This document shows positions 7,918-15,694 of a DNA stretch of 64,000 bases, one piece after another (position 1 is the stretch's first letter; the number at the start of each line of letters is the position of its first letter). The notes below the pieces were generated by a model, which was not told the DNA's origin, made no database searches, and worked only from the letters and a program-made list of their open reading frames with translations. A program made the translations under genes and the position numbers. Origin of the DNA: CATOSP01 sp965197545 (lineage in GTDB: Bacteria > Chloroflexota > Dehalococcoidia > Lucifugimonadales > UBA3495). The stretch is taken from the NCBI GenBank assembly GCA_965197545.1, contig CBDANJ010000008.1, forward strand, positions 2,604,001 to 2,668,000, given 5' to 3'.

Positions 7918-10578
7918 ATGCCCACCGACCGCAGTCGTTTGAGCGCGTTCGTGAGAGGCGTCCTCAGTCGGATGCGCACATGGCATCGAAGGGGTTGGGT
8001 TTCCCCAACATTAGTCTCGCACCCGTACGGGTCCTTTCAGTGGTTCATTACTCTCATAGTCCCTGTCCTGATTGTTGTAGTTCCACATTTGGCCTCGGCT
8101 GCTGTCAGGGAGTGGTCCCTAGCCCATCTTTCACTCGCGATACCAGGAACGATGGCTGTCGTCGGCATCCTCTGTTATTGGTGGTGGGCTAGGTCCGATG
8201 CGAGTGCCCGAGAAGCGTTGCGTCGGATTGCTCTGCATGGACGTATCTCGATGCCGGCTGGTGACCTAGCACCCCATGATTTACTGCCTCACACTGAACG
8301 AGCAGAGGCTGTGGCGGCCTTCTTGCCGCGACGGCTAAGTAGTTTTGAAAACCAGAAAGATTCTGAATTCTGCGTGGTCGGCGCGATCCCTTCATTGCTG
8401 CCCGGGAAGAATCGACATGGCCGACGAGTTGCATTTATCGGCCCTGCAGCAATGGGAAAAACACGACTCGTTCACGAATTAATCCGCCAACTCCCGTCGG
8501 AAACGATAGTATTTGCTCCGAGCCGCAGCCTCGGAGGTCAAAGCGACGCCTCGCTCAGACTCTCAACGCGCTACCTCAGGGGAAGGTCGTGTGTCTTGGT
8601 GTACGATGATTTGAACTTCTATGTCGGACGGACTGACGTTGCGGAACTCGAACAAGTCGTGGCAGAACAGGCATTCAACCATTCTACTGTAGTCACTTGC
8701 ACGACGAGTGCGTTATCACAGGTTCGGAGTGAGGCTGAACCGTCTCTAAATCGCTTCTTCTCTACATTAGATAAGTATGAACTTCTTCGAATGACCGAGG
8801 AGCAGATGGCCGTGCTAGCGGCCGATTCCGCAGGGAAAAATCGGGAACGCGATCCAAAAGATTGTGGCGGGAATCCCGGCCTTTTGCTTTTCGACTTCCA
8901 ACGCCTGCTCGGAGAATTCAACAGTCTTAGCCGTCAAGAGGTGGAGAGTGTGGAGGCGATTCACGCTCTCTTTTTGGCCGGAATCGCACCGGTCACGGTC
9001 GACCAGGTGCGCGCCTTGGCGAGTTCAGGATTCGGCGCGGAACTAGGCATCCCGACCGTAGCAGAAATACTTGATCGTCTTCGCCTAATGTCGTTCATTA
9101 GGGAAAGTAATCCTGTTGTTCCGGAGGAAGCATTTATCCGCGAAGTTGTCCCCGAAGACGCGGTTTGGACGAGGATGGAAGAAGTGGAAGGAATCCTGCG
9201 GCGGTTGGGGGATGCTCGAGGGCTCTTTCAACTCGGTTTAACGCACCACATACATGGTGATTTTGAGCAGTCAATCCGCGTTATGCGCCTCTCTGCTCAG
9301 CTGAATCGGGCCGCCGGTGGGCCGCTGGACCTAGCAAACGCAGCACAGGCACTATATAACGCTGCTATCTCTCTTAAACGTTGCGAACGACCACAACAAG
9401 AGGTCGAGGCTACTTACCGTGAGGTGGTAAGTTTAGGACTTGAGGCTGCCATTCCAGAAGTGCAATCGGTGATGGCACAGGCGCTTTTTAACCTTGGAAG
9501 CCACCTCTTTCGATGGGGACGAGAACCTCAGGAGATCGAGGCCGCATGGCTTGGTGCTGCGCTGGCAGGACGCGGAAGCGAAACCTGGGGGAGGGTAGCG
9601 GGGGCACATGCGCTATTCAACCTCGCAATGGCCCTCGATGGGTGGGACCGAAAACCGCAGGAGATCGAGGCCGCTTACCGTGAAGCGGCGGTCGCAGGAC
9701 GTGAGGTTGCACTCCCAGAGGGCTTGGTGTGTACGGCACACGCGTTGTCCAAGCTCGGAGACGAACTCGCTCGATGGGGACGACCAGTGCAAGAGATCGA
9801 ATGTGCGTACAGAGACGCGGCGGCGGCAGGCCGCGAAGCGGGCACTCCCGAAGGCCTGGTAGCGTCAGCCCTGGCGCTCTCTAACCTTGGGGTTGCCCTT
9901 GCCCGTCTGGAACGACCGTCAAATGAAATCGAGACGACTTACCGGAAAGCGGCAGCAGAGGGATTCGAGGCCGCTTCCGCCGAGGGGCTGGCGGCGGCGG
10001 CGCAGGCGCTGTTAAACTTGGGGATTGACCTCGCGCGTTGGGAGCGTCCACTCGAGGAAGTCGAGGCGACGTTCCGTGAGGCGTCGGCGGCAGGACGTGA
10101 GTCGGGCACCAACGATGGACTGGAAACGGTAGCACGCGCATGTATTAACGTTAGCAATACCCTCGACCGTTGGGAGCAGCGACCGCGAGACGTCGAGGCC
10201 GCTTATGGTGAAGCGGTTGAGGCGGGTCGTGAAGCCGCGACTCCAGAGGGGTTGTTATGGACGGCAGCGGCGTATTATAGCCTCGGAGACGCCCTGATGC
10301 GTTGGGAGCGTGAGCCGGAAGACGTCGAGGCCGCTTGGCGTGAGGCAGCAGCGGCGGCACGTCAGTCTCAGAGCCCCAAGGGGCTTATGGCAGCTGCTCG
10401 GGTCTTCCAACGCCTAGGCGATGCCCTAGCGCATTGGGGACGAGAACCTGGAGAGGTTGAAGTTGTGCTCCGCGAAGCGGTAATGTTAGCAGGTGAGTCG
10501 GAAACACCGGACGGTTCCGAATTAGTCGAAGTAGTGTCCGGGAAACTCCGCGAATTAAGGGACACGCCTTTCCAATGA
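7918..10578 (+). CDS. Membrane-anchored STAND-like P-loop NTPase with nine 44-residue helical repeats
   Basis: An 886-residue protein in three parts. A basic N-terminus is followed by two predicted membrane helices (about residues 42-62 and 70-90). A P-loop NTPase follows, with Walker A GPAAMGKT near residue 175, a Walker B-like VLVYDDLNF near 226, and a sensor-like VVTCTTSA downstream. From about residue 495 to the end there are about nine tandem repeats of 44 residues with the pattern (E/D)xEAaYREAaaaGREa-PEGL-AxALxNLGxxLaRWeRP, TPR-like in character. The NTPase-plus-repeat arrangement recalls STAND/NLR-type signalling ATPases, here tethered to the membrane with no obvious effector domain. 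It stands alone and may lie in an inserted element. A defence or sensing role is inference. The start has only a weak ribosome binding site. Confidence 0.7.
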   Translation: MPTDRSRLSAFVRGVLSRMRTWHRRGWVSPTLVSHPYGSFQWFITLIVPVLIVVVPHLASAAVREWSLAHLSLAIPGTMAVVGILCYWWWARSDASAREALRRIALHGRISMPAGDLAPHDLLPHTERAEAVAAFLPRRLSSFENQKDSEFCVVGAIPSLLPGKNRHGRRVAFIGPAAMGKTRLVHELIRQLPSETIVFAPSRSLGGQSDASLRLSTRYLRGRSCVLVYDDLNFYVGRTDVAELEQVVAEQAFNHSTVVTCTTSALSQVRSEAEPSLNRFFSTLDKYELLRMTEEQMAVLAADSAGKNRERDPKDCGGNPGLLLFDFQRLLGEFNSLSRQEVESVEAIHALFLAGIAPVTVDQVRALASSGFGAELGIPTVAEILDRLRLMSFIRESNPVVPEEAFIREVVPEDAVWTRMEEVEGILRRLGDARGLFQLGLTHHIHGDFEQSIRVMRLSAQLNRAAGGPLDLANAAQALYNAAISLKRCERPQQEVEATYREVVSLGLEAAIPEVQSVMAQALFNLGSHLFRWGREPQEIEAAWLGAALAGRGSETWGRVAGAHALFNLAMALDGWDRKPQEIEAAYREAAVAGREVALPEGLVCTAHALSKLGDELARWGRPVQEIECAYRDAAAAGREAGTPEGLVASALALSNLGVALARLERPSNEIETTYRKAAAEGFEAASAEGLAAAAQALLNLGIDLARWERPLEEVEATFREASAAGRESGTNDGLETVARACINVSNTLDRWEQRPRDVEAAYGEAVEAGREAATPEGLLWTAAAYYSLGDALMRWEREPEDVEAAWREAAAAARQSQSPKGLMAAARVFQRLGDALAHWGREPGEVEVVLREAVMLAGESETPDGSELVEVVSGKLRELRDTPFQ

Positions 10579-11035
10579 GTTGTTTCAGAGCACCCTAGCG
10601 GCCTACGCTTCTAGCTGTACAAGTCTCAATAGTGGGTCGGGGATCACTGGTTCTGCGCTATTTCCTATATCACCACCGTTGTGAATTCAGCGGGCTAATC
10701 TGCCATTGACACCTTGAATAGAGTATTCAAGATCTGCAAAAATGCCTTCGTAGATTGGCGATACGTCGTAGAGGAAGGCGAGTTTAAGGACTACGTTATG
10801 CATGCGACCTACCTGAACCATTCAGACTGAGCGTCCTTCAGGTAGGCCAAAACGTACCGAATTGCGAACTTTTCGGCATGCACTCTCACTATAGGGTTAC
10901 GGCACAGAAAGTAGGAACTCAAACAGTTGGTGGTGCCTCCGTCGCTGGAGAAGTACTGGTTGGACAAACAGCTATCCGAATGACCCAAGCGACCACCGAC
11001 AACAGCGATAATCGCAGTAGAGAGCCTTATCGGCT
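10579..11035. other. Intergenic region containing the right inverted repeat and a hairpin
   Basis: No supported gene. CTACCTGAA and TTCAGGTAGG around 10808-10846 form a possible hairpin next to the right copy of the 32-bp inverted repeat. It lies between convergent genes (the NTPase on plus, the nucleotidyltransferase on minus) and may include terminators. Confidence 0.4.
10845..10876 (-). repeat. 32-bp imperfect inverted repeat, right copy
   Basis: The reverse complement matches 7420-7451 at 28 of 32 positions. It lies about 270 bases after the NTPase stop, so the two copies bracket that single gene symmetrically. Confidence 0.6.
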
Positions 11036-11365
11036 TCATTGATGGTGCTCATTGGGTTGACTGCCCTTGATCCTCTTATGCCGGATTCTTTCCAGAATCC
11101 CGGTTTGTGCCAATTCTGCCTCGCTCAACGTCGTCGCATCGATCAGTTTCCCCTCCCACTTCAGGCATAGAGTATCCACGACATTCTGCCTGGCGGCGGC
11201 AACTTCACTCAAGTCCTGTCCTCTTCTGTAAACCAGAATAAGGTCAATATCCTCTGGATCATTCCTCTCTAGAGAAGAACCGAATAGGTAGACCTCATCA
11301 AAGAAGTCAAACGTTCCGTCCCGGATGTCAATTAGACAGCTCCAGACGCTACTCATTTCACTCAT
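11036..11365 (-). CDS. Minimal nucleotidyltransferase (MNT-like)
   Basis: A 109-residue protein with the pol-beta superfamily signature: GSS at residues 29-31 followed by DID at 39-41 in EVYLFGSSLERNDPEDIDLI. This is the G-S-x(n)-D-x-D metal and nucleotide site of minimal nucleotidyltransferases. Its ATG overlaps the stop of the upstream HNH gene (four-base overlap at 11362-11365), so the two are translationally coupled. MNT domains act in toxin-antitoxin modules such as HEPN-MNT, where they can AMPylate a toxin, and in other defence systems. Here the partner is an HNH nuclease, not a HEPN protein. The substrate is unknown. Confidence 0.75.
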   Translation of the reverse strand: MSEMSSVWSCLIDIRDGTFDFFDEVYLFGSSLERNDPEDIDLILVYRRGQDLSEVAAARQNVVDTLCLKWEGKLIDATTLSEAELAQTGILERIRHKRIKGSQPNEHHQ

Positions 11366-12522
11366 ACCAGTTTGTTATATGCGAAGCGAAAGAATTCACT
11401 TTGCCTCAACACATGAACCCCAATCTCGGATACCTTTTCCGTCTTCGGCACATCAACGTCATTGTCGCCCCAAATGTTGAGGTTCACTACAATCAGGTTC
11501 TTTCGATCTGCGACTTCGTATATGTCAATATCAGACAGCAAGTACTTGTATACGAACTTTACGCTGTACTTCTTCGCAATCGTGACCTCAGTCAGCTTAG
11601 TTATATCATCCCACTCAAAGTGTATTTCACGTTGTCTTAACCAATTCAAAATAAACACGAGACTTCCGAAGCGCATATCAGTGGTTTGCGGTCTATAGAA
11701 TCGGCCATTCCAATAAATCTGTTGTACCCTGGGGCGGTCATCTAAGTATAGCTCTTGTAGCATGCCATCCTCTCTGTAGACTAGGACTTGATCAGGTACT
11801 AATTCTAGACTGACAAACCTGTCTTCGTGAACCAACTTGGCGATAAAATTTTGAAGAGCGGAAATATTCGAAACAGATCCTCCGTTTACTCGTTCTATTC
11901 CGAATACCGAGTTCACTTCGTTAGGAAAAAGATTCACACGCGAAACGGGTGCTTGCTCTCTAGTCTGAATAAACTCCCGAGCATGGGCTACGAAATCTTC
12001 AATTATGTTCTGGTTCTCCGGATGCAACAATTCCTTGTTTTCAGTGAGGATCTGCTCTAACCTCCGGTTGTTGGCTATGAGTTCCCCTTCGAACCGCAAC
12101 CACAATCTATGTCGCATTGCATCTGCCGAAGGATCGCCAGTCGGACCATAGCTATCAAAGATACGACCATTTCTTACGAGGATGGGCACGACAACGTTCT
12201 TCAAGTCGGCGAAAGACGCGAAGCGCTCAGTAAATCGCTGTTTGATCTCAGAGTTTCTGTCTCCCTTCCAGTGCCTAAGTACATCACGCGGCCACTGCTG
12301 AGGGTTGTCATCAATTGTCTTGTGGCAATGGCGACAAAGAACTAAGAGATTATCGAAAGAAACATCGCCACCGTCTGCGTTGGGTTCGATATGCGCAAGT
12401 TCGCCAACATTTGCGTCGTTTTGAAATAAGTCTTTACGGCATTGCGGATTCATGCAATGACCCATTGATTCGGACCATAGCATCCTCTGAGTCCTGCGTG
12501 GTATCTGAGGCCTCTGATTCAT
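11362..12522 (-). CDS. HNH endonuclease-domain protein paired with a nucleotidyltransferase
   Basis: A 386-residue protein with an N-terminal HNH nuclease domain. Zinc-type cysteines C23 and C28 are in GHCMNPQCRK, ELAHIEP carries H44, and N58-LLVLCRHCH supplies the remaining Cys/His residues (C63, C66, H67). The rest, from about residue 90, is an unrecognised region rich in charged and aromatic residues, with a helical middle and a strand-rich end. It could be a sensor or partner-binding domain. The coupled nucleotidyltransferase downstream implies joint function, most simply a nuclease effector with a regulator. Base composition is visibly more AT-rich than the core genes, consistent with transfer. 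The nuclease call is firm. The biology is inference. Confidence 0.8.
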   Translation of the reverse strand: MNQRPQIPRRTQRMLWSESMGHCMNPQCRKDLFQNDANVGELAHIEPNADGGDVSFDNLLVLCRHCHKTIDDNPQQWPRDVLRHWKGDRNSEIKQRFTERFASFADLKNVVVPILVRNGRIFDSYGPTGDPSADAMRHRLWLRFEGELIANNRRLEQILTENKELLHPENQNIIEDFVAHAREFIQTREQAPVSRVNLFPNEVNSVFGIERVNGGSVSNISALQNFIAKLVHEDRFVSLELVPDQVLVYREDGMLQELYLDDRPRVQQIYWNGRFYRPQTTDMRFGSLVFILNWLRQREIHFEWDDITKLTEVTIAKKYSVKFVYKYLLSDIDIYEVADRKNLIVVNLNIWGDNDVDVPKTEKVSEIGVHVLRQSEFFRFAYNKLV

Positions 12523-12594
12523 TTAACCCTCGTCGCCCGAGTGACCTGACCCTATCCGTTGTATCACCCGTTATGATAGTCCGGCAACCACAAG

Positions 12595-13045
12595 ATAGTA
12601 ACCAGCAGGCAGCACTGTCTCCGGCAACGGCGACCTGTAGCCCAGCGAGCTGTGCGGTCTGATGCAGTTGTAGGGTTGCCGGTAGAGTTCCGTCAACACC
12701 TTCACCTCGAAAACGTGTAGAAGACCTCCCAGTTCGGCAACTCGTCCCTCAGCTTGTCGCTGAAGCTCTCGATGTAGCCGTTCTCCCACGGTGAGCTGGG
12801 CTCGATGTAGAGCGTCCGGACTCCCACTCTCCCCAGCCACTCACGCACCGAACCAGCTGTAAACTCCGATCCATCGTCCGAGCGAATGTGGTCGGGAAAT
12901 TCTCTGGTCGTTATCAACTCGGCAAGGGTCTCTATCACGTCGGTAGACCCTGTGCTGCTATCAGCCCTGATCGACAAGCACTCCCGGGTGTCTACATCCC
13001 TGGGTAAGGTGGGCCTTTTTTTGACGATAGACAGAACCATCTTCG
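12595..13045 (-). pseudogene. IS3-family transposase (OrfB) remnant
   Basis: Two overlapping minus-strand frames carry parts of an IS3-type DDE integrase core. One has ECLSIRADSS, then HIRSDDGSEF, then IEPSSPWENGYIESFSDKL. The other has YNCIRPHSSLGYRSPLPE. In intact enzymes these are consecutive in one frame, so there is a frameshift near 12710-12740, and the N-terminal third with the first catalytic Asp is missing. No matching OrfA or terminal inverted repeats were found. It is a dead insertion-sequence fragment. Confidence 0.85.
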
Positions 13046-13178
13046 AATTGTGGCTGGGAAGTCCGTGATTCTGGGTTGGACTGTAGGCAGTATCATCGAT
13101 CACATGAGATTGGAGGTGCCCGAGTCCATATATAGCATCGTGGCCATCGCAAGAAGGCTGCCCAGAGTCCTTTGACGA

Positions 13179-13793
13179 TCAGTCAGTTAGCATTTTGACG
13201 ATGTCTCCCGGCAGCTCAATGCCGCTCTCGTGCTCAATGTCGCTGACTCCTTCGTAACTGATGCTGGTTAAGGCTTTGGCCAAATGGATCCCCATAGACC
13301 TCGCGGCAACCAGGTCTGGCTTGGCTCGTTCCCACTCCGATAGGCGCAGCCAAGAAACGGCACGATTGAAATAGGCATAGGTGGTTGTAGCGCCTTGGTT
13401 CAGTTCAAGGATCCTACTGTAGTCCTGGATAGCAAGGGCTAGGTCGCCGGAATCCCCGTAGACATTCCCCCGATTGTAATAGGTCTCGGCAATGTTTTGA
13501 TCTAACTCAAGTGACCGATTGTAGTCTTGAATGGCAAGAGCTAAGTCGCCGATAGCTTTGTAAGCGTTTCCTCGATTGCTGTAGCCGACTAGTCCTCTCA
13601 GTTTTTGAAGAGACTGACATTCCTTGTCTACTTCTGGACTATATAGAGTTCCAACAGTTGACGTTCTTCCGACGTACCGAGGAGAGTTTCGTGGGCACGC
13701 TTCGGGAAATCTTCTCAGCCGCTCGCGAGCACGGTTTGTTCCCACGCTCACGCTTTGGCCTGGTTGCGGATGGGCCGACGGTGTATTCGCCAC
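13179..13793 (-). CDS. TPR-repeat protein, N-terminus probably frameshifted
   Basis: Two clear tetratricopeptide repeats are visible (SNRGNAYKAIGDLALAIQDY and YYNRGNVYGDSGDLALAIQD), followed by a weaker third repeat and an ISYEGVSDIEHESGIELP tail. The first 55 residues are low-complexity and unlike a TPR protein. A different minus-strand frame just upstream reads FPKRAHETLLGTSEERQLLE and would join the repeats better, so a frameshift near 13620-13640 is likely. TPR proteins are protein-protein scaffolds. No partner is evident. It may be a truncated passenger of the mobile region. Confidence 0.55.
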   Translation of the reverse strand: MANTPSAHPQPGQSVSVGTNRARERLRRFPEACPRNSPRYVGRTSTVGTLYSPEVDKECQSLQKLRGLVGYSNRGNAYKAIGDLALAIQDYNRSLELDQNIAETYYNRGNVYGDSGDLALAIQDYSRILELNQGATTTYAYFNRAVSWLRLSEWERAKPDLVAARSMGIHLAKALTSISYEGVSDIEHESGIELPGDIVKMLTD

Positions 13794-13849
13794 TATATCT
13801 CAGAGCCGCTGACTCATGAAGAAACATCCCTTCGCGCAAGCCAAGTTAA

Positions 13850-14041
13850 CAGGTTCCTTTCCCTTGGTTCTGCGATAAGACCGAAGGCCAATTTGGCATT
13901 AGGAATACCGATAGTGACGTTGGCAAATTCTTGATTACCTTCGCATTCGGCAATGGAACGGACAGAGCCACCGAGAACGTACCGCAAACGGTCGGACCTG
14001 GTGAGAAGATGACCGTCTCACAGACTAGTCCTTTCAGGTGA
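13850..14041 (+). pseudogene. Open fragment of an unknown gene
   Basis: A 63-residue open frame bounded by a TAA and a TGA, with no start codon near its beginning. It reads like a natural protein tail, including GQFGIRNTDSDVGKFLITF and a following VPQTVGPGEKMTVSQ, which resembles a small beta-sandwich domain. It is probably the remaining 3' end of a disrupted gene. The family is not recognised. Confidence 0.4.
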
Positions 14042-14339
14042 GTCTCAGAGTTTTCTGTTGGTATAGCACCACCCTCGAAGCTTGTTCCACACCAGCGGAC
14101 TGTGACGAAGCATGTGAACACGCTGAGCCAGCTGAGGAGACTGAGAGGCGGGTTGCGTTGAGAATGAAGGCGAGATCCCTAGGTCACGTGGTCTAGCCCT
14201 GACGCTGCTTGCGCTTGTGCTCCTCGCCCGCGGTCCGTACCGCCAACGGGGAGGCGCGGGGCTGATCACAAAGCTCCCAACCACATCTCAAAGATGGTTC
14301 TGTCTGTCGTCAAGTTTGGTGGGCCCGACCTCCAAAAGG

Positions 14340-14376
14340 AAAAGCCCCTGCTGCATCAGCGGGAGCTTTTCTTTTT
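14340..14376 (+). terminator. Rho-independent terminator-like hairpin
   Basis: AAAAGCCCCTGCTG pairs imperfectly with CAGCGGGAGCTTTT, and TTTTCTTTTT follows at the 3' end on the plus strand. This is the form of an intrinsic terminator. The gene it once served is not clear, since only a decayed fragment precedes it. Confidence 0.6.
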
Positions 14377-14437
14377 GAATCTTCCGATGGGGCTGGGAGA
14401 ATGGCCGATCACACCGCTAGGGTAAACCTCAACAAAA

Positions 14438-14465
14438 AGGTTCTTGATTTTGTCCAGTTAGGTGG
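14438..14465 (+). repeat. 28-bp direct repeat, right copy (candidate att site)
   Basis: It matches 7592-7620 with one substitution and one indel, in the same orientation. It adjoins and slightly overlaps the 3' end of a tRNA fragment on the minus strand, the usual position of an integration core. Confidence 0.55.
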
Positions 14466-14488
14466 GCCTAGATGGACTCGAACCATCG
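14463..14488 (-). tRNA. tRNA 3'-end fragment (T arm and acceptor strand only)
   Basis: On the minus strand GATGG-TTCGAGT-CCATC forms a perfect 5-bp T stem with a 7-base loop, followed by acceptor-like TAGGCCC and ACC. The matching 5' acceptor strand (GGGCCTA) and a cloverleaf are absent upstream on that strand, so this is a partial tRNA and not a working gene. Such fragments are left when an element integrates into, or excises from, a tRNA. Confidence 0.5.
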
Positions 14489-14776
14489 AATTTGGTCTTG
14501 TCTGTAAGTACCAAACCTTTGTATGTCGTTCGTGATTCCGCGCGGCTCCCAGGAGGAGATTGACCGCTGCACGGGACAACCTCTCCGTAGGCGGAGCGGA
14601 GAGTAGGCGTGGATGGGTGACCGCACCATGCCGAAGTGCTTCCCCTTGGAGCAAGGCTAACGGGTTGCCCAAGTCTCGGCTACGGTGCGGCCCGGGACCC
14701 GAGACGCGGCTATACAGCAGACCCGGCCTACACCGTCGGAGATTACCGGCGCGAAATCAAGGAACCCTACTCCAGT

Positions 14777-15361
14777 TTAGTAGGGCAGCGTCCAAGACTC
14801 GGAGAAGGCCAGGGCGCACGTACTGTGGGCACGGGCGTCGCGTTGACGGGGGAAGGGCCTGCCCTTGGCGAAGTCTCCGTTAATGGTAAGCCGACCCCCA
14901 TTGGCCGGTATCAACACCGTAGCTACTCCGTGGGGCCGCTCGGGATTGTTGCCGGGGAAGGTATGGCTCAAGAATGGCTCCCCCAAGCCGTACCAAGTCA
15001 GCGCAATTTCTTCCCCGCGGGCGCTTACGTTCTCAGTCCAGTAAGACCTCAGGTCTCCTTTGCTGCCGAAGGACGCTTCCCGCGCCGGGATTTCCAGGTT
15101 GCCAAAGGCCGGGTTGATCCTGCCTTGAATCTCACCTTGCAGCCACCGGGTCATTTGGATGTTGTCGGTGTAAATTCTGGGCTCGTTGCCAGTCAGTTCG
15201 CTTTGCAGGAAGAGCACGTGACCCGGGCCGCCGGGCGAGAACAGGATTCGCCAGAAGCTGGCGTCAGTAGTGGCAGGGCCGTCGTCAGTCTCGCTCAGCC
15301 GGATGTAGGGGTTCTCGCCGGTCAAGAGTAACCGGTTGGGATCGATGGGGCTGGTCGTCAC
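14777..15361 (-). CDS. Conserved-looking hypothetical protein
   Basis: A 194-residue protein starting at ATG 15361. It reads as a natural globular sequence, with DPNRLLLTGENPYIRLSETD, then DNIQMTRWLQGEIQGRINPA and LTWYGLGEPFLSHTFPG. The last 25 residues are of poorer quality and may lie past a lesion. A plus-strand frame covers the same DNA but lacks domain character. I do not recognise the family. It has no signal peptide or membrane segment. It precedes nothing on its strand before the tRNA fragment, and a broken open frame lies just upstream of its start. Confidence 0.55.
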   Translation of the reverse strand: MTTSPIDPNRLLLTGENPYIRLSETDDGPATTDASFWRILFSPGGPGHVLFLQSELTGNEPRIYTDNIQMTRWLQGEIQGRINPAFGNLEIPAREASFGSKGDLRSYWTENVSARGEEIALTWYGLGEPFLSHTFPGNNPERPHGVATVLIPANGGRLTINGDFAKGRPFPRQRDARAHSTCALAFSESWTLPY

Positions 15362-15474
15362 TTTCTAAACTCCTTCGGGTGATTGTCGCCGTGGGACAGG
15401 GGGACTTATGCGCGCGGGGCGAGCCTATCGCAAGCATATCAGGACCACTAATAGCGTGCTTGCCGCACCGGTTG

Positions 15475-15678
15475 CTATGGGACTCGGCGCCAGTCCGCCA
15501 GCCGGGGCAGCACAATGGGCATTGCAACGCCGCCGTTACGGTGCTCCGCGAGGCCCGCGTAGCAGTATTCGGCAGACACCGACAGGTAGAGAGGGTCCTC
15601 CATTTCGCTGGTGACAAACTCCGCTGCTAAGACGCCGCTGTCAATGTCGTCGAAGAGACCAATTCCCTGCCGGTCCTT
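15475..15678 (-). pseudogene. C-terminal fragment of an unknown protein
   Basis: An open frame of 67 residues between stops on the minus strand, without an early start codon. It reads as a natural sequence (GIGLFDDIDSGVLAAEFVTS, then EMEDPLYLSVSAEYC and IVLPRLADWRRVP). It lies between the haloacid dehalogenase gene and the hypothetical gene, all on the same strand. It is probably the 3' remainder of a gene that lost its 5' end. The family is not recognised. Confidence 0.4.
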
Positions 15679-15694
15679 TTAAGTTACTTCTCGA

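Larger units (their letters stand above)
14042..14776. other. Region without a supported gene, holding a terminator and the right direct repeat
   Basis: Overlapping frames occur on both strands but none has a domain. It contains a terminator-like hairpin (about 14340-14376), the right copy of the direct repeat (14438-14465) and a tRNA 3'-end fragment (about 14463-14488). A plus-strand frame through 14636-14790 looks protein-like for about 25 residues but has no identifiable gene. Confidence 0.4.

Noticed and set aside
9400..10578. Regular 132-base repeats as a CRISPR or tandem noncoding array
   Set aside because: The repeats keep a single reading frame, vary mainly at third positions and conservative residues, and encode a helical 44-residue unit.
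14463..14800. Possible tmRNA on the minus strand
   Set aside because: The T arm and acceptor 3' strand are good, but no matching GGGCCTA 5' strand lies in the next few hundred bases and no tag reading frame ends in the expected residues.
14636..15331. Long plus-strand open frame
   Set aside because: It overlaps the minus-strand protein at 14777-15361, which has better amino-acid composition. The plus frame has no recognisable domain and a Pro/Gly/Arg-rich character typical of antisense frames.
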